Shown: piece by piece, positions 32,806 to 40,436 of the stretch
Layout of the letters: each line of letters opens with the position of its first letter
Position numbering within the stretch: position 1 is the first letter of the stretch
NCBI GenBank assembly: GCA_020636005.1
Contig: JACJYR010000005.1
Location: 62,001-126,000 of the forward strand
Direction: 5' to 3'
Source of the DNA: Lewinellaceae bacterium
GTDB lineage: Bacteria; Bacteroidota; Bacteroidia; Chitinophagales; Saprospiraceae
DNA: 64,000 bases
Program-made: the position numbers and the translations under genes
The notes under the pieces: model-generated
Database searches by the model: none
What the model was told of the DNA's origin: nothing
The model's input: only the letters and a program-made list of their open reading frames with translations

Positions 32806-34032
32806 CTATACCAATTGCCTGACCCCTGCCAAATGTTCGTCCACCACTTCCCAGAATTGCTTCACCCGCTCTGTCCACGTGTTCTGGTTGGCAGTAGCCA
32901 CCCGTTGTGCGACAAGTTCCCGGCAGTTTTCCCCAATGGCCTTATTGATCAGGTTTACAAATGCATCTTCCGATTCGGCGAGGTAAATATCCTTTGCAAA
33001 ACTACGAATGTCTTCCGAAAAATCCGTGGCGACCACTGGTTTTCCTGCTGCAAGGTACTCGTTTATTTTCAAAGGATAAATGCTTGCAGTTAGTTTGTTT
33101 TTTAAAAATGGAATGATAGCCACGTCGAAATGCTGCAAAAAAGCGGGCAGTTCCCGGATGTGCTTTCCGCCCGTCAGAATGACGTTGGGCATTTTGTCCA
33201 GGCCGTAATCCTTGTAACATTCGCTGTTGAGCGGGCCGACAAGTACAAGTGTTTTATCTGGGTGCTGTTCCGCTATTTTTTTGAAAAGCGGGTAGTTGAG
33301 CCTGTATTCATTGATGTTCCCGGTGAACCCGATGATTTTTCCTTTGACGCCTTGCAGCTCTTCAGGCCTGGGTAGCGGCCCTTCCAAAGCTTCCCTGAAA
33401 ATGGAAATGTCCACAGCATTGTGCAGGACGTACGTATTGGGGTTCAGGTGTTTTTTCAGGCGGTGCAGCATACGGGAAGTGACGAATGCAATATCAGCAT
33501 TCCGGAGAGCCTCTTCTTCTACCCTTGCGCCGTGCTTTGCCGTGTAGGCCTCCTGTGTCATGTCGTCTATGCACTGGTAGATGTTCAGCCGGGGCTTCAT
33601 GTCTTTTGGCAAAACACCTGCGTAATAAGGATTAAAACAGTTCAGGTAGATGTAGTTTTTCAGCTTGTAGTCCTTGACCACCTGCCGGATGGTGTTGACG
33701 ATGATCCGGTTGTTGTATTCATACAGCTTGTCGTAAGTTTTGCCCGGTTGCATCCAGTTAATGGGCAGGGTAAGCGGTGGTTGAACGGCCACCACCTCCG
33801 GCAATTCGGGAATGGTCTCGTAGCGCATTTTGTTGGCCAGCAAATCCCCCTTCCGTTGCTGCACCATCGGCTGTTTCCAACCTTTCAAAAAGTCTTTTAC
33901 AGAGTAAGGGTGGTTGATGTAAAACACCCGGTTATTCTTGGCAAATTCCCTTGTAAACGACAGGGAGACCGACGAATAGGCGTTGTCCCAGGGAAAAAGG
34001 GTGAAATAAATGATGTCTAAATCAGCATGCAT
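32806..34032 (-). CDS. Glycosyltransferase, GT-B fold
   Basis: 408 residues. The N-terminal half begins IIYFTLFPWDNAYSSVSLSF and includes NIYQCIDDMTQEAY; the C-terminal half has KIIGFTGNINEYRLNYPLF, KTLVLVGPLNSECY and the donor-binding stretch SIYPLKINEYLAAGKPVVAT, typical of GT4/GT1 enzymes that lack the usual E-x7-E spacing. Close relatives sit in Bacteroidota exopolysaccharide loci and are often annotated as teichuronic-acid-type (TuaH-like) transferases. Third from last in the operon; the sugar and acceptor cannot be read from the sequence. Confidence 0.82.
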   Translation of the reverse strand: MHADLDIIYFTLFPWDNAYSSVSLSFTREFAKNNRVFYINHPYSVKDFLKGWKQPMVQQRKGDLLANKMRYETIPELPEVVAVQPPLTLPINWMQPGKTYDKLYEYNNRIIVNTIRQVVKDYKLKNYIYLNCFNPYYAGVLPKDMKPRLNIYQCIDDMTQEAYTAKHGARVEEEALRNADIAFVTSRMLHRLKKHLNPNTYVLHNAVDISIFREALEGPLPRPEELQGVKGKIIGFTGNINEYRLNYPLFKKIAEQHPDKTLVLVGPLNSECYKDYGLDKMPNVILTGGKHIRELPAFLQHFDVAIIPFLKNKLTASIYPLKINEYLAAGKPVVATDFSEDIRSFAKDIYLAESEDAFVNLINKAIGENCRELVAQRVATANQNTWTERVKQFWEVVDEHLAGVRQLV

Positions 34033-34110
34033 AGGGTTAGGAATTTTCAGGGGGATGAATGGGTAAAAACGGTTAGTAGTTTACCGAAATAAGGGTATCA
34101 AAAGGCAGGA

Positions 34111-34989
34111 TTATATAAATCCGGCATTATAGGCTTCGTTCTCCTTTTTCAGCAACACGAATTCTTTGGTCACCAAAAAGTCGAAGGGGAAGATCCTAAG
34201 GTTGAGGTTTTTCAAACCAGGCAATTTATTGATGAACGAATGGCTTTTCCGGTAAACAGGCACCAGCCCACTACCTTGAATGCTCTTCATCAATTTCTTA
34301 TGCGTCAGGTGGTTCAGCCCTTTGTAGGCAGCAACCAGGTCGCTCTCCTCTTCCCCTACTATCGGGCGGTTGTTCTTTTCAATCATCCTCATCAGCATTC
34401 CCTGCGGCAGGAACTGGCACCAGGGGATACCCGTCACATGCTGGACATGCGATGCGTAGGGGCTCCTCCAGGGTGGGTAGGAGACATAGATAGAACCGCC
34501 ATAGGCCAGTGATTGGCCCAATGCCTTAAATATCTTTTCAAGGATGGGCAACTGGATGTGCTCGGCCACATCGTTCAGCACGATGAAGTCGAACTTCTCC
34601 TCAAAGGGGCGTTCGAGCACGTTGCGCACTTCGAAGGTCACGTTTTTTACCTGGTGCCTGTTTTTGAGGTCGTTGGCAATCTTAACGTGGTGGCGGTCAA
34701 TGTCCACGCCATAGACCTGGCAGTCCCAATTGGAGGCATACCAAAGGCTCATGCCGCCCATGCCGCAGCCAAAGTCGAGCACCTTGTTTTTGTTGAGGTT
34801 GAATTTTTCCTTGAGGAGTTGCTTGTCCACCCGGAGATGGTTGGCGCTTTCGTCGAGGAAGTTCTGTTCGGCATAGGTGATGCCTTCCTGGTATAGAGTT
34901 GCAGTTATCATAGGACCATGCAATGATTGTTTCAACCAATCTTCAAACGGCAATTTTTGCTGCCGCCGTTTATTAAGCAGGGGGGGCAT
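34111..34989 (-). CDS. Class I SAM-dependent methyltransferase
   Basis: 292 residues. The SAM-binding motif I is VLDFGCGMGGMSLWYA (about residues 71-86) followed by VYGVDIDRHHVKIAND, which supplies the acidic residue for the ribose, and FDFIVLNDVAEHIQLP, which is motif IV. The C-terminal third (HKLMKSIQGSGLVPVYRK and onward) is a variable substrate-binding region. In a polysaccharide operon the natural targets are sugars or lipid carriers; the exact methyl acceptor is not evident. About 80 bp separate it from the glycosyltransferase on the same strand. Confidence 0.85.
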   Translation of the reverse strand: MPPLLNKRRQQKLPFEDWLKQSLHGPMITATLYQEGITYAEQNFLDESANHLRVDKQLLKEKFNLNKNKVLDFGCGMGGMSLWYASNWDCQVYGVDIDRHHVKIANDLKNRHQVKNVTFEVRNVLERPFEEKFDFIVLNDVAEHIQLPILEKIFKALGQSLAYGGSIYVSYPPWRSPYASHVQHVTGIPWCQFLPQGMLMRMIEKNNRPIVGEEESDLVAAYKGLNHLTHKKLMKSIQGSGLVPVYRKSHSFINKLPGLKNLNLRIFPFDFLVTKEFVLLKKENEAYNAGFI

Positions 34990-35086
34990 GGCGGGTGTGT
35001 TTTAAGCAACCGATAGTGGCTGCTGGTTCATGTTTTGGTTAAGGGTTTTGGGTTTATTGCGGGCGGCTGAAAAAAATTCCTTTTTG

Positions 35087-36463
35087 TCATTTTTCAGCCG
35101 CCTGGAAAGGTTCGACCGTCTCGGCCCCTACCCTGTCCTTGTTGTAGTCCAATCCAAATTTCAGGCATTTGCCATAAAATTCCACCATGTAAACAAACGG
35201 GTTCAAGGGGTTGACTTTCAAATGCTTGCGCAAAAATGCCTGCATAAACACAAAAGTCACCGCATAAGCGGACAAAGTGCCAATGGCAGCCCCGAAAGCG
35301 CCGTATTTGTTGATAAAGACAAAATTCAAGACGGCTGTCAGCGCCAGGCTCCCGATGGTGTAGATAAAGTTGATGCGGGGCTTTCCGATACTGTCCAACA
35401 CAGTGCCGAACTGCACGGCATAAGGCATAAACAGGCCGAAGAGAATTGTGATCCGCAGGATATTCGCTGCTTCTGCATACTCTTTCCCGGCCACCAGCAG
35501 GATGATCCAGTCCGCAAACAGCAAGACCCCAATAATACAGGGCACCATAAAAGCGAGAATGGCCCCCACCGCTTTTTCATACAATTTTTTCACCGCCCCG
35601 TTCCCGTCCTGCATCCGTTTTGCACTTTGCGGGAACAACATATTGGCCATGCTGGCTGTCGGCACATCCGTCAGGTTGGTGACCCGGATGGCAGCATCGT
35701 ACAGGGCCACCGCAATTTTTCCGCCGCCCGGCAATCCGCCCAGCAGCAGCTTGTCCACGTTTTTGTACAACTGGGTGCTGAGGTTGGTGCCAAAGACATA
35801 TTTTCCAAAATGGAAAAGCTTTTCTACCCAACCCCAATCCAGTTTTTTGCTGAACCTGAAATACGGTTTGGCAAACACCCATGCCGTAATGGACGCCCCA
35901 ATAGCTGCTGCGACTTGGCAAAACGCCAGTTGGGGTAAATTGACCTCCACTTTGTTGACAAACAGAAACAGGATGTAAAAAAAGAGGATGCCACCTTTTA
36001 CCACGTTGCTCCAGAAAATCCCCCGGAAATCAAGGTTGGCCTGCTGGATATAATTTCCCTGAAAAAAAGGAATCAACGCCATGGTAGTCAAGCAGTAAAT
36101 CTTCAGCAACCCGGCAAGTTCCGGCGCATCGAGCCAGTGGCTGATGGGTATGGAGAGCAAAAGCAGAAATAGTACGATGATGGATGTCAATAGGAAGTTC
36201 AGCACCAGGGAGGCTGTTGTTATCCTTCCCGCTTCCTCGTCGCCGCTGCTGGTGGCGAGGTATTTTACCAGGGCATTTTGAAGAAGCCCGATCCGGCCAA
36301 CCTCCAGGATGGAAGTAATGGACAGGAACAGCACCCAAACCCCGAAGGACTCCTGCGAAATCGTACGGAACAGCAGGATGGCCCCGCCGAAGCCGAACAA
36401 CAACGCCGCTGCCTTTTCGGACAGCGTATAAAAACCGGAACGGAGCCAGTATGAGTTCTTCAA
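35087..36463 (-). CDS. Oligosaccharide flippase (Wzx-type)
   Basis: 458 residues with twelve to fourteen hydrophobic segments and the N-terminal pattern of polysaccharide exporters of the MOP superfamily (KAAALLFGFGGAILLFRTIS, then FGVWVLFLSITSILEVGRIG). It flips lipid-linked repeat units across the inner membrane for Wzy-dependent assembly. The start is a TTG at 36463: an in-frame stop lies five codons upstream and the next Met is too far inside. A 23-bp repeat hairpin (36480-36531) stands directly in front of it, inside the operon. Confidence 0.85.
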   Translation of the reverse strand: MKNSYWLRSGFYTLSEKAAALLFGFGGAILLFRTISQESFGVWVLFLSITSILEVGRIGLLQNALVKYLATSSGDEEAGRITTASLVLNFLLTSIIVLFLLLLSIPISHWLDAPELAGLLKIYCLTTMALIPFFQGNYIQQANLDFRGIFWSNVVKGGILFFYILFLFVNKVEVNLPQLAFCQVAAAIGASITAWVFAKPYFRFSKKLDWGWVEKLFHFGKYVFGTNLSTQLYKNVDKLLLGGLPGGGKIAVALYDAAIRVTNLTDVPTASMANMLFPQSAKRMQDGNGAVKKLYEKAVGAILAFMVPCIIGVLLFADWIILLVAGKEYAEAANILRITILFGLFMPYAVQFGTVLDSIGKPRINFIYTIGSLALTAVLNFVFINKYGAFGAAIGTLSAYAVTFVFMQAFLRKHLKVNPLNPFVYMVEFYGKCLKFGLDYNKDRVGAETVEPFQAAEK

Positions 36464-36479
36464 ACGGTTTACGGTTTAT

Positions 36480-36531
36480 GGAGGACGGTGGACGGCGGAC
36501 GGGTAAAGCCGTCCACCGTCCACCGTCCTCC
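36480..36531. repeat. Heptamer-repeat hairpin inside the polysaccharide operon
   Basis: Arms of 23 bp (36480-36502 and 36509-36531) pair at 22 positions around a 6-nt loop. Each arm is built of GGACGGT-type heptamers (on the other arm ACCGTCC). It fills the 71-bp gap between the Wzz-like gene and the flippase and may attenuate or protect the transcript. Confidence 0.8.
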
Positions 36532-36534
36532 TTT

Positions 36535-38778
36535 TCAAATATTTTTCAAATCTACATTGTTCAGGATCCCGCCGAGCATTTTTCCATTCAGGTTGCGGAG
36601 GAAGTCGAGAGTATCCCTGTCCGCATTGCCGATGGGGGACTGGGATGACAGGACAGCCAACACTTTATCAGTATAGGGCAACAATTCACGGGCGTCGGAA
36701 TACTTGTTCATGGCTGCCGCTTCCAGGAAAATGTAATCGTATTTCCGGGCGTATTGCTCGATGACTTTTTTGAAATCCTTGCCTGCCAGCACTTCTGACG
36801 GGCTTTGGCTGCCACCTTTGTTCCCGACAATGTCAATGTTTTTCAGATAGGGATCTTCCGGGCCGTTTTCAGCTACCGGCGGCAGTTGTTTGTGGCCTGT
36901 CCCAACGTGCCCGAGATACCCTCCGCCAGCAGGATCTGTGTTGATTTCAATAAAAGATTTTGTCTTGAAACCAGACAATGTATTATTCTTAAAGTTGGTG
37001 TCAATGATGAGGATCCGCTTATTGTTCAGGCTAAAAGCATAGGCCAGCAGTACGATCAGGAAGGATTTTCCTTCCTGCTCTTTTGGGCTGGTAAAGAGGA
37101 TGCTTTTTGCGCCTGCGTTTTCAATCGTCGTACGCAGCTTTCGGATATTTTCTTTAAAGATTTCAAGTTCCTGTTCAGGCTGGGTATGGGCGAACAGGTG
37201 TTGCAGGTTCATATTTTTCACCTTTACATGGTTCACATGTCCTGCCAATGGCAGTTTGGTCATTCGTTGAAACTGGGACGGCGACTGGATGCTGGAATCA
37301 ACGAATGCCAACAGGAACAGGAAAATGCTCGTCAGCGTACCGCTTGCCACTCCCGCAAAAACGGAAAACAAAGCCCTGTGGGAAGATTCCGGCTCGGTGG
37401 GCATCTCTGGATCCTCTACTGCCGCCAATGGGTTTTCCGTACCTTCCGAATAGAGCTTGGCGTCATCATATTCTTTGGTTGCCCGAAGGTATTCCTGCTC
37501 CAGGCGGTATTTGTCGGCTTCGAGCGTGGCCAGGTGGCTGTCGTCTGAGAGTAGTTTGTTGGCCCTTGATTGTTGTTTTTGGATTTCTGCTTCAAAGCCC
37601 CGCACGGCAGCTTTCGAAAATTCCAGTTCCATTTGCTTTTCAAGGCTCTCGGTGATCCATTGGCGCACCTGGGTAGCCATGCCTTCCTTTGTCTTTGAAC
37701 TAATGGGCACGGACTTGCTGATATATTTCGATTGCTCTTCTTTCAACAGTTCGATCCTGGCCTCCAATGCACCAGTATTTTTGTTGCCCGAAGCCACCTG
37801 GTCGATCAGTTTTACTTGCAGTCCTTTGATTTCGTCGCTCAGTTTTTGGAAGTCGCTGCTGAAGAACACGCTCGATGAATAATCGCCCAGGTTTACTTTG
37901 TTGTATTCCAGGATCTTAGCGTTGAGAATGGGGATTTGGCGTTGCAGGGCTTCAACCTGTTGGTTTTGTTCCTCTTTTTTCAGTTCCAAATCCTTGAGGT
38001 GGGAAATGACCGTCTCCCGTTGGGTGGAAACGTCCACCAGGGAGTTCTGCCGTTTGTACTCGTTGATTTCCAGGATTTTGGCATCCAGGTCTTCTTTGCG
38101 TTTGGCCACCTGCTTGGTGTGGAAATCAAGGGCAAGGTTTTCCTCGTGGGAAAGGTCTTCCTCGTGCAGCTTGAAAAACTCTTCCTTAAAGGTGTTTACC
38201 ACGAAAAAGGAAAGTTCCGGGCTTTCCGATTTGTATTCGATGCTCAGGTAATCTGTCTCGCCGATGCGCTGGATTTCCAGTTTTTTCAAAATGCTTTCAT
38301 AATCATAGCCATAGGCCTCGGCCAGTTTGTTGTCGGCCCTTTCCAGGTGCGGCTTCTCGTTGATGGCCGTATCGGTATTATTGGTTTTGAGCTTCTGGGC
38401 CAGGTGGTCTATCTCACTTTGCGAGAGGCTCCCTTCATCGGTATCCGGCACCCTGAACGGTTTCACCATGATACCATCGGCCAGCACGTCGTGGGCGAGC
38501 AGGCGCTCCGTGAGCATTTTGATGCTCCTGCGGGATTTCATCTTTTCGGTCAGGCCGTTGAAGCTGCTCTCTATCTGGAATTTCTGGATGAAGGGATTGT
38601 CCTTTTGTAGGCTGACGCCCTTGTAGTCAATGATGCCTGTGGAGATGATAGCTTTGGCTTTGAAAACAGGCTTGAGCCGGCCAATAAAAAACCAGGTGGC
38701 GATTGAGGAAAATAAAACAACAGAGAGAAGGAGCCATTTTCTCCTCAATAGTATGTTGATGAGGTAAGCAAAGTCCAT
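36535..38778 (-). CDS. Wzz-like chain-length regulator fused to an atypical BY-kinase-like domain
   Basis: 747 residues, first gene of the operon. A Wzz N-terminus (transmembrane helix WLLLSVVLFSSIATWFFIGR at about 14-33), a periplasmic coiled-coil region (about 200-430) and a second helix (SVFAGVASGTLTSIFLFLLAF at about 475-495) lead to a cytoplasmic domain. There the P-loop reads FTSPKEQEGKSFLIVLL, the Walker A' ILIIDTNFKNN and the Walker B position YDYIFLEAAAM, with Glu where kinases have Asp. The C-terminus lacks the usual tyrosine cluster. BY-kinases control chain length by cycling phosphorylation; this one may be a regulator without kinase activity. A -7 element lies at 38969-38976. Confidence 0.85.
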   Translation of the reverse strand: MDFAYLINILLRRKWLLLSVVLFSSIATWFFIGRLKPVFKAKAIISTGIIDYKGVSLQKDNPFIQKFQIESSFNGLTEKMKSRRSIKMLTERLLAHDVLADGIMVKPFRVPDTDEGSLSQSEIDHLAQKLKTNNTDTAINEKPHLERADNKLAEAYGYDYESILKKLEIQRIGETDYLSIEYKSESPELSFFVVNTFKEEFFKLHEEDLSHEENLALDFHTKQVAKRKEDLDAKILEINEYKRQNSLVDVSTQRETVISHLKDLELKKEEQNQQVEALQRQIPILNAKILEYNKVNLGDYSSSVFFSSDFQKLSDEIKGLQVKLIDQVASGNKNTGALEARIELLKEEQSKYISKSVPISSKTKEGMATQVRQWITESLEKQMELEFSKAAVRGFEAEIQKQQSRANKLLSDDSHLATLEADKYRLEQEYLRATKEYDDAKLYSEGTENPLAAVEDPEMPTEPESSHRALFSVFAGVASGTLTSIFLFLLAFVDSSIQSPSQFQRMTKLPLAGHVNHVKVKNMNLQHLFAHTQPEQELEIFKENIRKLRTTIENAGAKSILFTSPKEQEGKSFLIVLLAYAFSLNNKRILIIDTNFKNNTLSGFKTKSFIEINTDPAGGGYLGHVGTGHKQLPPVAENGPEDPYLKNIDIVGNKGGSQSPSEVLAGKDFKKVIEQYARKYDYIFLEAAAMNKYSDARELLPYTDKVLAVLSSQSPIGNADRDTLDFLRNLNGKMLGGILNNVDLKNI

Positions 38779-38968
38779 AGTGCTTGTAGTTTTCTCAATA
38801 AAATGACCGGGGGGTGTATGTTTAAATTTTAGTTGCCCGGCTGTTGCAGTGGTTGGAATTGGGATTATGCAGTATTATTTTTTTTTGCCAGGGAACAAGC
38901 TAAAGGAAAAGAGCAAAAATTCTTTGCTTGGTGTAGGAAGATGAAATTCTTTCGTTGATAACGACGTG

Positions 38969-38976
38969 CAAAGGTA
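38969..38976 (-). promoter_or_regulatory. Candidate -7 element of the polysaccharide operon
   Basis: TACCTTTG on the minus strand, an exact TAnnTTTG match, about 190 bp upstream of the Wzz-like gene. No good -33 partner was seen. Confidence 0.35.
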
Positions 38977-39049
38977 AACAAAAATGCAATGCGGGGAAAG
39001 TGATTTCCCAATTTGGATAGAAAAAACAAAGGCCATCAGGTAAAAGAGG

Positions 39050-39076
39050 AAAAAAAGACGGCACCTTGCGGTGCCG
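39050..39076 (-). terminator. Terminator upstream of the polysaccharide operon
   Basis: GGCACC-4-GGTGCC (39060-39075) followed on the minus strand by GTC and seven T. It would end transcription coming from 39509-48998. The surrounding gap 38779-39508 has no convincing gene. Confidence 0.7.
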
Positions 39077-39340
39077 CTGATTAGACAGAGAATTTTCTTC
39101 AGCCGAGGCTAAATAGTCTTCTCTGTTCTCCCTCTCATTTATCTTAGGTGATCTGGAGTAATTTTTCAATTCAATATTTGGCGGCTCTTTCTCAAAAAAG
39201 CACATTCTATTTGTGCTGATGGCTGCCAGCCGTTTCAAAATGGTGCTTGTATATGTTTTGTCCCAAACACCAAATCACCGATAAAAACACTTGTAAAAAA
39301 GGCATGGGGATACCAGGAGAGGCTGTATCAAAAGACCTAA

Positions 39341-39448
39341 CTTACGATTTAAGACTGACGATTTTAGATTGATAAAGTATTCAAAATACTGACAGTTAAT
39401 ATTTTAGGTATCCTCACAATCGCAATCGTAAATCGTTACTCGTAAACT
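39341..39448. repeat. Imperfect TTACGATT-type repeat hairpin
   Basis: ACGATTTAAGACTGACGATT on the left is answered by AATCGCAATCGTAAATCGT on the right (39416-39436 region). It lies downstream of the T9SS protein gene. A weaker member of the heptamer-repeat class. Confidence 0.4.
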
Positions 39449-39508
39449 GGAACTTTTGACATAGCCTCCTCCAGGCTCCATTTGGTTGATTGATTGATTG
39501 GTGAATAA

Positions 39509-40342
39509 TTATTGTTTAGAAAATTTGTCGAGCTTGGCTTTCCAACCCTCGCCTTCCAGGTAAACCCAGTAGTTGCCAGCAGCCAGGTTGGAGACGTCCA
39601 GTTTCTGGCGGTTTTGGCCATAGGTGACGGTCATGTCCTGTGTAATCACTTTTTTGCCGGCGGCATCTACTACTTGCAGTTGGGCGTCAGCAGCATCATT
39701 TTCCCAGCGCATTTCAACGTTGACAAACTGGCTGGCAGGATTTGGAAACACCTTGTAGGTGTTGATCACGATTTCCTCCACAGCACTGCTGGCAGTTTCA
39801 GCACAGTTGTTTTCGCCAGAGCCGATGATACCTTGGTAAGCCTCGCCACCGGCACCTAAAATAGTCCAGGTGTTGCCGATGTTGGCGCTTTGGCTGTTGG
39901 GCGGCATGAAAGGATCGTTCACATTGTCCACCAGGTAAACCTTGCCAGTACAGCCGAAGGCATTTTGAAAACTGAAAAGGGGCATTTCCACACCAGCCTG
40001 ATAATCAGGGTAGGCAGTGCCGGCCTGAATGGTCAATCCAAAGGAAACATAATCGAAATCAGGCGCTTCTGCCGGGGCATTGTTGCGGGAGTTGGCCTCC
40101 CAGGTCATGCCGGTCAGCAGGTTCTCAATGTCCACCGGATCGAATTCATTGGTGGGCACTTTGATGGTGACCTGGCCAGAGCCAGTGATGTTTTGTGGAT
40201 TGGTGTAGGTGGTCATCGGAATCAGCGAAACAATGTAGCGCTCCGTTTCCTTGTCGTAGGACATCTTAAAATTCACCTGGGCATTAACGGTAAAAGCAGC
40301 CAGGACAAAAGCTAAGGGCAAAAGGAAAATTGACTTTTTCAT
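39509..40342 (-). CDS. T9SS-exported protein with cohesin-like N-terminal module
   Basis: 277 residues: signal peptide (MKKSIFLLPLAFVLAAFTVN), a beta-rich module (about 22-170) and a type A T9SS tail (YKVFPNPASQFVNVEMRW onward). The module has ITGSGQVTIKVPTNEF, VSFGLTIQAGTAYPDYQAG, LFSFQNAFGC and DNVNDPFMPPNSQSANIG, which parallel ITGTGQVTLVVKTGF, VGFSVDNGIDYISGQ, LFKIKRGSPC and DEDDPFAQLPNSMGTNPGN in the giant protein encoded directly upstream. The two share an operon with a gap of 94 bp. The tail ends KLDKFSKQ, less basic than usual. Possibly a short surface partner of the giant. Confidence 0.8.
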   Translation of the reverse strand: MKKSIFLLPLAFVLAAFTVNAQVNFKMSYDKETERYIVSLIPMTTYTNPQNITGSGQVTIKVPTNEFDPVDIENLLTGMTWEANSRNNAPAEAPDFDYVSFGLTIQAGTAYPDYQAGVEMPLFSFQNAFGCTGKVYLVDNVNDPFMPPNSQSANIGNTWTILGAGGEAYQGIIGSGENNCAETASSAVEEIVINTYKVFPNPASQFVNVEMRWENDAADAQLQVVDAAGKKVITQDMTVTYGQNRQKLDVSNLAAGNYWVYLEGEGWKAKLDKFSKQ

Positions 40343-40436
40343 GGTGTTAATTTTTTGTAATTAATTTTTTGTGCAAAAGTCAGCGATATGGGGATCCGGT
40401 GATTTTATTAACCACCGGACCACCACTGCGCTGCAT

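Noticed and set aside
38900..39238. 112-codon minus-strand open frame in the gap before the polysaccharide operon
   Set aside because: It runs through a clear terminator hairpin and T tract, and the protein has no domain, signal or recognisable pattern.
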